In this document: positions 6,855-13,750 of the stretch, in pieces | Layout: each line of letters begins with the position of its first letter | How positions within the stretch are numbered: the stretch's first letter is position 1 | NCBI GenBank assembly: GCA_014379785.1 | Contig: JACMLD010000156.1 | Coordinates: 1 to 15,708 of the forward strand | From: Chitinophagaceae bacterium | GTDB taxonomy: Bacteria > Bacteroidota > Bacteroidia > Chitinophagales > Chitinophagaceae | DNA: 15,708 nucleotides | Direction: 5' to 3' | Program-made: the position numbers and the translations under genes | The notes under the pieces: generated by a model | What the model saw: the letters and a program-made list of their open reading frames with translations, nothing else | Database searches by the model: none | What the model was told of the DNA's origin: nothing

Positions 6855-7090
6855 AGGCAAAGAAGTTGGTGGTTGGTGGTTTGTAGTTTGTAGGGGCACT
6901 CTGATTGTGCGGTCATGCCGCAAAGCGGAGTGTTCGTCATTTCGACCGAGCGCAGCGAGCGGAGAAATCCCCGACCATTGTCGGGTTGACTACCGGCAGG
7001 GGATGTCTCCACTGCGCTCGACATGACCAACTCTCCGCTTGTCGCGCTGCCTCTAAACTGCCAACTTTACACTACTAACTTCTTTTCTTA
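6855..7090. repeat. Long imperfect palindrome (about 230 bp), REP/MITE-like
   Basis: The two halves of this intergenic region are inverted, diverged copies of each other. The inner arms begin with GTCATTTCGACCGAGCGCAG at 6936 on the left and end with CTGCGCTCGACATGAC at 7027 on the right. The match continues outward, with CAAAGCGGAGTGTTCGTCAT (6921-6940) against the reverse complement of 7021-7043. The outer arms also pair, with AAAGAAGTTGGTGGT (from about 6860) against the reverse complement of the end near 7085. The left copy has short insertions relative to the right. At the centre sits a smaller perfect hairpin, CCCGAC-CATT-GTCGGG (6970-6985). No open frame or transposase lies inside. Short 'GTCATTTCGA...GGAGAAATC' elements are, from memory, scattered in Bacteroidota intergenic DNA. 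It lies between divergent gene starts (6820 and 7114). Confidence 0.8.
6858..6893. repeat. GT-rich low-complexity run (TTGGTGG / TTTGTAG units)
   Basis: Tandem-like units GTTGGTG-GTTGGTG followed by GTTTGTA-GTTTGTA form the outer left arm of the long palindrome. On the minus strand it reads as CAAACTACAAACCACCAACC. The right arm at about 7057-7085 carries the complementary type (CTGCCAACT, CTACTAACT). Upstream extension of the small minus-strand ORF across it gives a low-complexity QTTNHQ peptide, evidence that it is not coding. Confidence 0.6.
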
Positions 7091-7102
7091 GCTCCCCCAC
7101 CG

Positions 7103-7110
7103 TATATTTA
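7103..7110 (+). promoter_or_regulatory. Possible -7 promoter box (TATATTTA) just before the rhamnosidase start
   Basis: TATATTTA matches seven of eight positions of the Bacteroidota -7 box TAnnTTTG and ends 3 bp before the ATG at 7114. No clear TTTG -33 partner is visible at the usual spacing. If real, transcription would begin at or next to the start codon, giving a leaderless or nearly leaderless mRNA. Confidence 0.3.
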
Positions 7111-7113
7111 TAC

Positions 7114-9813
7114 ATGCGAATTATTCTACTTGCCACCTCCCTTTTGTTTTCAGTTGCATTAACTGCTCAAACACTCAAAGTCGATGAACTGATTTGCAAT
7201 CACAGAGAAAATCCAATAGGCATCGCCGTTAATCCACCTGCCCTCAGCTGGAAACTCATAGCCCTCGGCCGCAACATCAGCCAGAGTGCCTATAGCGTGA
7301 GAGTATCCACCGAAACTGGCTTTGCTAAAAATTCCATCGTCTGGGAAACAGGCAAAACAAATTCTTCAGAATCTATACTCATCCAATACGCAGGCCTTGC
7401 CCTCAAGCCCGCAACCCGATACTTCTGGCAGGTAAAAGTTTGGGACCAGAATGGAAAACCATCTGAGTGGAGTAAACCCGCCTTCTGGGAGACCGGACTG
7501 ACACCACAGGATTGGAAAGCAGGCTGGATCGAACCCGTGCAGGATACGTCCCGCTATATTCCGGCCATTCTATTGAGAAAAGAATTCAACCTGGGTGGCA
7601 AAAAAATACAATCCGCCAGAGCATATATCACGAGCCATGGGTTTTACGAAATGCATATAAACGGGAAAAAAGTGGGCGACCAGGTACTCACACCCGGTTG
7701 GACATCCTACGAGAAAAGACTTCAATACCAGGTATTTGATATCAAATCCCTCCTGACAAATGACGCAAACGCCACAGGTGTGATGCTGGGCGATGGCTGG
7801 TATCGCGGTTCACTCGGATGGACAGCGAACTGGGGAGTATGGGGCAAAAAACTTGCGCTGCTTTGCGAAATTCGCATAGCCTTTACCGACGGCACAGAAA
7901 CCAATATTATCAGCGATGGATCCTGGAAAAGCAGCCAGCACGGCCCCATCACGCTCAATGGTATCTACGAAGGAGAAAGCTATGATGCAAGAAAAGAAAT
8001 CAAAGGATGGGATCGTCCGGCATTCAACGATGCTTCATGGCCCTCAGCAAAAACACTGGACATCAGTCGAGACAATCTTATCGCAACGGAGACAGTCCCG
8101 GTAAGAGTTGTGAGCGAAATAAAACCCATAAAAATTTTCAAGACAGCAAAGGGACTTACAGTCGCCGATCTCGGACAAAACTTGGTGGGCTGGATTAAGT
8201 TAAAAGTATCCGGACCATCAGGCACTAAAATAAAAATCCGTCACGCAGAGGTGCTCGACAAAACCGGCAACTTCTATACAGACAACCTTCGCGCGGCCAG
8301 CGCCACCGCTGAATATACGCTTAAGGGTGATGGACAGGAAGTATATGAACCGCGATTCAGCTTTTTTGGATTTCGGTATATTTCGATTGATGGATTTCCT
8401 GGCGAACTGACAAATGAAAACATTACCGGCATGGTTGTGCACTCGGATATGAAACCCGCCGGAAGTTTTGAATGCTCCAACAAACTGATCAACCAGTTGC
8501 AGCACAATATCGTGTGGGGACAAAAAGGAAATTTTCTCGATGTGCCGACTGACTGTCCGCAGAGGGATGAAAGACTGGGCTGGACAGGCGATGCACAGGC
8601 GTTTTGCAAGACGGCCACCTATAATATGGATGTAGCAGCGTTCTTCACCAAATGGCTCAAAGATGTTTCAACAGATCAGAAAGCCGATGGAAAAGTGCCA
8701 TTTGTTGTTCCCGACGTGTTGAGAAATGACGGCACCAGTGCGGGATGGGGCGATGTGGCAACGATTACTCCATGGACGATGTACCAGGTATATGGCGACA
8801 AAGCATTTCTGGAAAATCAGTATGGCAGCATGAAAGCGTACGTCGATTATATCAGAAAAAAATCCGGTGATGCACTTTTATGGAAAGGCGGCAGTGTTTT
8901 TGGCGACTGGCTTTTTTATAAATCCATGGCGCAGACAGAGAACGACGGATTTACAAGTCCGGATATGATCGCCACCATGTTTTTTGCATACTCTGCAGAT
9001 CTTGTTTCTCGAGCAGCAACAGTGCTGGGAAAACAGGAAGATGCAAACACCTACCGCAAATTGTACGAAGACATAAAAAATGTATTCAATAAAAACTATG
9101 TAACTGGCGAAGGACGCGTCTCGGGAGAGTCCCAGACAGCTTACGTTCTGGCGCTTAAATTCGGATTGTTACCGGAAACGCTCCGAAAAAAAGCCACTCA
9201 ATATCTCGTCGATGATATCAAAGGTCGTCGCAATCATTTGTCCACCGGTTTTCTTGGCACTCCCTATCTCTGCCATGTGCTGTCTGAAAACGGATTTGCC
9301 GATGTTGCCTATGATCTATTGTTGCAGGAAACATTTCCCGGTTGGCTATACCCTGTGAAAATGGGTGCTACCACGATTTGGGAAAGGTGGGACGGACAAA
9401 AAACAGACAGCAGCTTTCAGGATGTGGGCATGAATTCATTCAACCATTATGCATACGGCGCCATAGGCGACTGGATGTTTGGAGTTGTTGCAGGAATTGA
9501 ACCCGCCAGTCCCGGTTATAAGAAAATCTCGATCAGTCCAACACCTAACCCGAAGCTCAGTTTCGCCAAAGCAAGCTATGAAAGTCGCTACGGCAAAATC
9601 GTCTCGGGCTGGAGCAACAACAATGGCAAAATGGTTTTCAATATTGAGATCCCGCCAAATGCAACTGCCATTATCCGGCTTCCTGGTGCAAAGGCGGAAA
9701 CCGTTTTTGAATCCGGCAAATCAGTAGCGGAAGGATTCACCGGATTCAGACAGGAAAACAATGATCTCGTTTTTGAAACGGGTTCAGGAATCTATAGCTT
9801 CGAGTACAGGTAA
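7114..9813 (+). CDS. Secreted alpha-L-rhamnosidase, glycoside hydrolase family 78
   Basis: This enzyme hydrolyses terminal alpha-L-rhamnose from glycans or plant glycosides by inversion; 899 residues, full length for GH78. A Sec signal peptide (about 1-18, cleavage likely before Q19) sends it to the periplasm or surface; there is no lipobox cysteine and no C-terminal sorting domain. Domain order fits the family: N-terminal Ig/Fn3-like strand region (about 20-130), beta-sandwich rhamnosidase_N (about 150-320), concanavalin-like domain (about 330-445), (alpha/alpha)6 catalytic barrel (about 450-790), and a C-terminal beta domain (about 790-899). The GH78 signature DCPQRDERLGWTGD is at 480-493 with acidic D485, E486 and D493. 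The conserved distal IWERWDG contains E757, the candidate second catalytic acid. The stop lies 3 bp from the end of the convergent isomerase gene. No SusC/SusD genes are adjacent. The precise glycan target is unknown. Confidence 0.93.
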   Translation: MRIILLATSLLFSVALTAQTLKVDELICNHRENPIGIAVNPPALSWKLIALGRNISQSAYSVRVSTETGFAKNSIVWETGKTNSSESILIQYAGLALKPATRYFWQVKVWDQNGKPSEWSKPAFWETGLTPQDWKAGWIEPVQDTSRYIPAILLRKEFNLGGKKIQSARAYITSHGFYEMHINGKKVGDQVLTPGWTSYEKRLQYQVFDIKSLLTNDANATGVMLGDGWYRGSLGWTANWGVWGKKLALLCEIRIAFTDGTETNIISDGSWKSSQHGPITLNGIYEGESYDARKEIKGWDRPAFNDASWPSAKTLDISRDNLIATETVPVRVVSEIKPIKIFKTAKGLTVADLGQNLVGWIKLKVSGPSGTKIKIRHAEVLDKTGNFYTDNLRAASATAEYTLKGDGQEVYEPRFSFFGFRYISIDGFPGELTNENITGMVVHSDMKPAGSFECSNKLINQLQHNIVWGQKGNFLDVPTDCPQRDERLGWTGDAQAFCKTATYNMDVAAFFTKWLKDVSTDQKADGKVPFVVPDVLRNDGTSAGWGDVATITPWTMYQVYGDKAFLENQYGSMKAYVDYIRKKSGDALLWKGGSVFGDWLFYKSMAQTENDGFTSPDMIATMFFAYSADLVSRAATVLGKQEDANTYRKLYEDIKNVFNKNYVTGEGRVSGESQTAYVLALKFGLLPETLRKKATQYLVDDIKGRRNHLSTGFLGTPYLCHVLSENGFADVAYDLLLQETFPGWLYPVKMGATTIWERWDGQKTDSSFQDVGMNSFNHYAYGAIGDWMFGVVAGIEPASPGYKKISISPTPNPKLSFAKASYESRYGKIVSGWSNNNGKMVFNIEIPPNATAIIRLPGAKAETVFESGKSVAEGFTGFRQENNDLVFETGSGIYSFEYR

Positions 9814-9816
9814 CCG

Positions 9817-10740
9817 TTAGAGAAAGGCATCTGCATCGCGGTATGCCTTCACCAATTTCATTTCTCCGTCCTTACCCGGATAAGCGTTGCCGTGTTCCAT
9901 TCCAAGAATTCCCTTGAAGCCCTTGCTGTGTATGTGTTTGAAAATGTTTCTGTAATTCATTTCACCAGTGCCAGGTTCCTTTCTGCCGGGATTGTCACCC
10001 ACCTGCAGATAACCGATTTCTGACCAGGCAGCATCGAGGTTTTTAATAATATTTCCTTCGTTGCGCTGCATATGATACATGTCGAACAAAAACTTGCAGG
10101 AAGGACTATTGACGGCCCGGCAAATGGCAAAAGTCTGATCAGAATGTCTCAGATATAGTTCAGGTGTATCACTCAGCGCTTCCAGCACCATTACCAATCC
10201 GTGCGGTTCAAATATAGCAGCCGCCGGCCGAAGCGCGTCAATGACGTTGGCGGTCTGAAAATCCATCGGCAGTTTTCTCTCGAAGTTTCCGGGCACCACC
10301 GTCATCCATTTTGCATTGCATCGTTTTGCAGCTTCAACCGCTTCACGGCATGAAGAGAGAAATTTGTCTGTCCATTCCTGCGTGCCGGAAGCAAGAGAAG
10401 TTTTTACGGGCCAGTGGTCAAAATTGACAACAAATACACCCATCCGCATCCCAAGTTTCGCCAGTGTTTCGCCAATTTTTGTCTGTTGTTCTTTTGGGCG
10501 ATCCATAAAACCATTGTCTTCTATGGACCTGAATCCAAGGTCGTACGCAAATTTTATCTGGTCGGTAAACTCGGCACCGGCACTGTTTTTAAACATTCCA
10601 TCGTGAAAAGCATAATCAAGGTTGAAAGGCTTTTCGGCGGGAAAATAATTGCTTTCTCTGCCAAAACCTTTAAGTGATGGCAATGTGAAAAGTCCGGCAG
10701 CGGCAAACAGTGAGCGGTGAACAAATTTTCTTCTTTCCAT
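9817..10740 (-). CDS. Exported TIM-barrel sugar isomerase/epimerase, hydroxypyruvate isomerase (Hyi)-like
   Basis: A xylose-isomerase-like TIM barrel of 307 residues. The C-terminal half carries the Hyi hallmarks: FLFDMYHMQRNEGN (217-230), GDNPGRKEPGTGEMNY (248-263) and GMEHGN (280-285). The candidate metal ligands E187, D220, Q246 and E282 are all present. Family members interconvert hydroxypyruvate and tartronate semialdehyde or isomerise related small sugars; the substrate here is not determined. Unlike E. coli Hyi, the protein begins MERRKFVHRSLFAAAGLF, a twin-arginine-like motif (RRKFV) followed by a hydrophobic stretch, as in many Bacteroidota exported sugar isomerases. It therefore probably acts in the periplasm. 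It is the second gene of a minus-strand operon, 20 bp after the dehydratase-like gene, and ends 3 bp from the rhamnosidase stop. Confidence 0.85.
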   Translation of the reverse strand: MERRKFVHRSLFAAAGLFTLPSLKGFGRESNYFPAEKPFNLDYAFHDGMFKNSAGAEFTDQIKFAYDLGFRSIEDNGFMDRPKEQQTKIGETLAKLGMRMGVFVVNFDHWPVKTSLASGTQEWTDKFLSSCREAVEAAKRCNAKWMTVVPGNFERKLPMDFQTANVIDALRPAAAIFEPHGLVMVLEALSDTPELYLRHSDQTFAICRAVNSPSCKFLFDMYHMQRNEGNIIKNLDAAWSEIGYLQVGDNPGRKEPGTGEMNYRNIFKHIHSKGFKGILGMEHGNAYPGKDGEMKLVKAYRDADAFL

Positions 10741-10760
10741 ATGGTTGATCGTTTTAAAAT

Positions 10761-11609
10761 TTATGGTTTTGTTTTTACAATGTTTTTCATAATTCCGATT
10801 CCCTGAATGCTTATCAGCACCTCGTCCGATACCTGCAGGCTGAAATCATTTGGTGGGACCAGGCAGGTGCCGGTCATCAGGTATGCTCCCGTGTTGAAAT
10901 CCATTTCACGAAAAAGATATTCCGCCAGTTCGATATGCGTCCGCTTCATGCGACTGATCTCCGTTTCTCCCGTATACATCGTTCTGCCTGAACGGAGGAT
11001 CTGCATTGAGATCAAGGTGGCAGGAGGCACCGGGCCGGAAGGCACAAAAAGACAGGGTCCGATTGCTGCACTGCGCTGGTAGGTTTTCGCCTGTGGCAGA
11101 TAGAGCGGATTTTCTCCTTCGATGCTTCTTGAACTCATATCATTGCCAATGCTGTAACCTGCAATGTTTCCCTGATTGTTTATAAAAAGCGCCAGTTCCG
11201 GTTCGGGCACGTTCCAGTCCGAGTCGCGGCGGATATGAACGGTTTCATTGTGTCCGGCTACACGGTGAGCCATTGATTTGAAAAATATCTCAGGCCTTTC
11301 CGCATCATATACTTTCTGGTAACAGTCAGCGCCTCCTGAATCTTTCGATTCTTCCATTCTTGCATCACGACTTTTAAGATAGGTCACCCCTGCTGCCCAG
11401 ACTTCCTGTGAACCGATGGGGGGCAATAGATTCTGCGAAAGCAGGAGATCTGACTCCTCGGCCGACAAGTTGGTTGTTTGGCTCAGCATTTGCAAAAGAT
11501 ATTGATGCAATGCCGGCTGGTTTACCAGCAAATCCCAATCTTCGTTGACCAGCCATGACGCTGTTTCGTTTTTTAAAATGATCCCCTCAGTGGTTTTGTA
11601 TAAATGCAT
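10761..11609 (-). CDS. FAH-fold sugar-acid dehydratase, 2-keto-3-deoxy-D-arabinonate dehydratase-like
   Basis: A fumarylacetoacetate-hydrolase-superfamily protein of 282 residues. Its distinctive segments are VWAAGVTYLKSRDARMEES (70-88), VYDAERPEIFFK (100-111), DWNVPEPELAL (131-141), GNDMSSRSIEGENPLYLPQAK (about 155-175) and a C-terminal MTGTCLVP. These resemble the 2-keto-3-deoxy-D-arabinonate dehydratase branch (archaeal KdaD), which forms 2,5-dioxopentanoate in oxidative pentose degradation. They fit the diketo-acid hydrolase branch less well. Mg-binding acids are predicted at E136, E138 and D157, with lysine K175 nearby. No signal peptide is seen, so it is cytoplasmic. It is the first gene of the two-gene minus-strand operon and shares a 69-bp divergent promoter region with the amine oxidase. 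The alternative is a hydrolase of the LRA6 type in oxidative rhamnose/fucose breakdown, which would suit the nearby rhamnosidase. Family placement is firm, substrate is not. Confidence 0.82.
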   Translation of the reverse strand: MHLYKTTEGIILKNETASWLVNEDWDLLVNQPALHQYLLQMLSQTTNLSAEESDLLLSQNLLPPIGSQEVWAAGVTYLKSRDARMEESKDSGGADCYQKVYDAERPEIFFKSMAHRVAGHNETVHIRRDSDWNVPEPELALFINNQGNIAGYSIGNDMSSRSIEGENPLYLPQAKTYQRSAAIGPCLFVPSGPVPPATLISMQILRSGRTMYTGETEISRMKRTHIELAEYLFREMDFNTGAYLMTGTCLVPPNDFSLQVSDEVLISIQGIGIMKNIVKTKP

Positions 11610-11678
11610 CAGGAGCGGTTGATGATATGCTGAATTTCAAATAAACTTAAAACAAATTGCTGGTTTAAAACAATTAAC
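11610..11678. promoter_or_regulatory. 69-bp divergent intergenic region between dehydratase and amine oxidase genes
   Basis: This AT-rich spacer must hold promoters for both directions. On the minus strand TTTATTTG is one base off the TAnnTTTG box, about 25-30 bp before the dehydratase ATG. No equally good box is seen for the amine oxidase and no inverted-repeat operator stands out. The closeness suggests possible shared control. Confidence 0.4.
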
Positions 11679-12938
11679 ATGGAAGAAGCGGACATCATTA
11701 TTCTAGGTGCTGGTGCAGCGGGACTGATTGCGGCATGTGAACTGGCATCTGGATACAAAGTGCTGGTGCTGGAAGCACAGGAGCGCGTGGGTGGAAGAGT
11801 GAAAACTATTGAGAAGGCAGACGGCTTTTTTGAGATGGGTCCGGAGTTTATTCATGGCGATGCAAAACTTACAAGGGCATTATTAAAAGAGGCAGGATTG
11901 TCCGTCACTCCCTCCGCCGGAAGAATGATGTATGTGGCGAATGGAAAATGGTTTGAAGAAGATGGAGAAACAGAAGGCTGGGATGAGCTGATAAAGATGA
12001 TGGAAAAAGAAAAAGAGGATAAGACTTTGTCGGAATTTCTTCAAAAACATTTTAACGGCGACGAATATGCAGATTTGAGGCACCAGGCTATCATGTTCGC
12101 AGAAGGTTTCGATCTCGCGGACGCAGACAGAGTGAGCATAAAATCTTTGTATAAAGAATGGAAGGATCAGGGAGATTCTGATGAGAGGATAAATGAGGGA
12201 TATAGTGCGCTGATGAATTTTCTCGCGGAGAAGGCCGTGGCTGCAGGCGCGGAGATTCGTACAGGTGAGGTGATTCGACAGATTGACTGGGAAGAGGGCG
12301 ATGTAACGGTTTATACCAATGATGAAACAAAATACGGCGCATCGAAACTTATCATTACCGTTCCGTTGGCAGTCCTTGGTCTGTCCATCGGACCATCGGC
12401 CATCAACATTACTCCTCCCCTCCATGAGCATGTGCATGCCATTGATGACATTGGTTTGGGCAATGTCATAAAGATTTATTGCCTTTTTGATGAACAGCTC
12501 TGGCCGGAAGACACCGGATTTATTTTCTCAGGCGAGTCGATACCGACCTGGTGGACGCAATTGCCCGTGAGGAATCATGTATTGACCGGCTGGGCCGGCG
12601 GGTCGAGGGCAGAACGATTGAGATCGCTCGGCGAGGACGGCATCAGGGAGACTGCGATCCATTCTCTGTCGGTCATTTTCAACAGGAGCACCAGTGAGAT
12701 ATCGGATGCGTTAGTTGATATAGAGGTATTTGAATCGGCTACAGAAACCTTTGCCTTGCAGGCATATACTTATTCAACTCCTACATCGGGTGCGGCGAGA
12801 AAATTATTTGCTGGACCGGTTGAGAATACGCTGTTTTTTGCTGGTGAGGGCTTCTACGATGGGCCTTTCGGCGGCACCGTGGAGGCGGCGCTGGTGAGTG
12901 GCCGTGACTGTGCTAAGCTGATCCGGTCGGTATCCTAA
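11679..12938 (+). CDS. Flavin-dependent amine oxidase (monoamine/polyamine oxidase family)
   Basis: A predicted FAD oxidoreductase of 419 residues that oxidises an amine, releasing an aldehyde and usually H2O2. The N-terminal Rossmann fold has the dinucleotide motif GAGAAG (10-15), acidic E32 at the end of the second strand for the ADP ribose, and the family motif RVGGR (36-40). GPEFIHG (54-60) follows the flavin loop. The C-terminal FAD motif FFAGEGFYDGPFGGTVEAAL (about residues 386-406) is the usual amine-oxidase closing strand and helix. No signal peptide is present, so it is cytoplasmic. There is no cysteine placed for covalent flavin as in mammalian MAO. Substrate could be a polyamine, an aromatic amine or a related compound. 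It stands alone: divergent from the dehydratase, and 56 bp before the DeoR start, which has its own promoter-like sequence. Confidence 0.88.
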   Translation: MEEADIIILGAGAAGLIAACELASGYKVLVLEAQERVGGRVKTIEKADGFFEMGPEFIHGDAKLTRALLKEAGLSVTPSAGRMMYVANGKWFEEDGETEGWDELIKMMEKEKEDKTLSEFLQKHFNGDEYADLRHQAIMFAEGFDLADADRVSIKSLYKEWKDQGDSDERINEGYSALMNFLAEKAVAAGAEIRTGEVIRQIDWEEGDVTVYTNDETKYGASKLIITVPLAVLGLSIGPSAINITPPLHEHVHAIDDIGLGNVIKIYCLFDEQLWPEDTGFIFSGESIPTWWTQLPVRNHVLTGWAGGSRAERLRSLGEDGIRETAIHSLSVIFNRSTSEISDALVDIEVFESATETFALQAYTYSTPTSGAARKLFAGPVENTLFFAGEGFYDGPFGGTVEAALVSGRDCAKLIRSVS

Positions 12939-12946
12939 CAAAATCT

Positions 12947-12997
12947 TTGCAATCTTATCTGCAACATTTTGCAATTTTTTACTATTTTTGCAACATG
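12947..12997 (+). promoter_or_regulatory. Repeat-rich promoter/operator of the DeoR-family gene
   Basis: The 56-bp gap before the regulator carries the palindrome TTGCAA three times (12947-12952, 12969-12974, 12988-12993). It also carries the octamer TGCAACAT twice, 29 bp apart (12960-12967 and 12989-12996). TATTTTTG at 12983-12990 is an exact match to the Bacteroidota -7 box TAnnTTTG, but no TTTG lies at the standard -33 distance. The start codon sits inside a perfect 10-bp palindrome, CAACATGTTG (12991-13000). The clustering suggests operator sites, plausibly for autoregulation by the encoded repressor; this is inference. Confidence 0.5.
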
Positions 12998-13741
12998 TTG
13001 AAAGAAGAGAGAAAAGACCAGATTCTCGCCTGGCTCAAAAAACACCGCCGGGTTTTACTTCCTGAGCTCAGTCGCCATCTCAATGTTTCTGAGGATACGG
13101 TGAGGAGAGATATCAAGGAACTTTCCATGTTGAAATTGCTGAAAGAGGTTCGCGGTGGCGCGATTCCGCATGCGCCGGGGCCGCGGGAGTTCAGCGAACG
13201 CAGCAACTTTGCCGGTCGACAGAAAATGGAAATGGCAAAGAAGGCGGTTCAGTTGATCGAACGCGGTTCAGTGATCATTTTTGATGGCGGGACTTCGGCG
13301 ATGGCGGTGGCCAGCCAGTTGCCGGTCGATTTTGATCTCACGGTATTGACGAATAGTTTTCCGGTTGCCGATGTACTGGAAGAAAGAAAAGATGTCAATT
13401 TACTTTTTGCCGGCGGAAAATTATTGCGTGAATCGTTGATTACGACAGGACATGAAACGATTGCATTTTTCAATAGCATGCGCGCCGATATCTGTTTCCT
13501 GGGCGTGTGCAGTATTGACCTCAAGCTTGGATTAACGGGTCATCATTATGAAGAGGCTGCGGTAAAGAAATCAATGATTGCCGCTTCCAATTTTGTAGCG
13601 GCGCTCAGCACAACCGAAAAAATAAATACAGCGGAGACTTATTCTGTTTGTCCATTGTCATCAATCACACATCTTGTTGCACCAACCTCTGCCTTCGATT
13701 TGCTTAAGCCATATAAAAAAGCAGGTATTACAGTTTTGTAA
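12995..13741 (+). CDS. DeoR-family transcriptional regulator
   Basis: A repressor-type regulator of 248 residues. An N-terminal winged helix-turn-helix (about 5-56) contains the family recognition-helix motif VSEDTVRRDIKEL (31-43). The C-terminal sugar-phosphate sensor domain (about 72-235) contains FDGGTSAMAVA (96-106), FAGGKL (138-143) and FLGVCSIDLKLGLTG (168-182), the DeoRC signature. DeoR proteins usually bind phosphorylated sugars and repress carbohydrate operons. The ATG at 12995 was chosen over an upstream TTG frame at 12947 because the family N-terminus (LKEERKDQIL) begins here and the extension would run through the promoter repeats. The MFS transporter follows after 9 bp, so it is the likely target and shares the transcript. 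The ligand cannot be read from sequence. Confidence 0.92.
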   Translation: MLKEERKDQILAWLKKHRRVLLPELSRHLNVSEDTVRRDIKELSMLKLLKEVRGGAIPHAPGPREFSERSNFAGRQKMEMAKKAVQLIERGSVIIFDGGTSAMAVASQLPVDFDLTVLTNSFPVADVLEERKDVNLLFAGGKLLRESLITTGHETIAFFNSMRADICFLGVCSIDLKLGLTGHHYEEAAVKKSMIAASNFVAALSTTEKINTAETYSVCPLSSITHLVAPTSAFDLLKPYKKAGITVL

Positions 13742-13750
13742 TCAAAAGGC

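Noticed and set aside
6821..7030. N-terminal extension of the small minus-strand exported protein
   Set aside because: It passes through the palindrome and GT-rich runs and would bury the clear MKKSIFLF signal sequence inside the protein.
6858..7090. CRISPR array
   Set aside because: The repeats are inverted and diverged rather than regularly spaced direct repeats, and no cas gene is present.
7114..12938. Classical polysaccharide utilisation locus
   Set aside because: There is no SusC/SusD pair, no hybrid two-component or ECF regulator, and the genes alternate strands.
12947..12994. Upstream TTG start for the DeoR regulator
   Set aside because: The added 16 residues are encoded by the promoter repeats, and the family N-terminus starts at the ATG at 12995.
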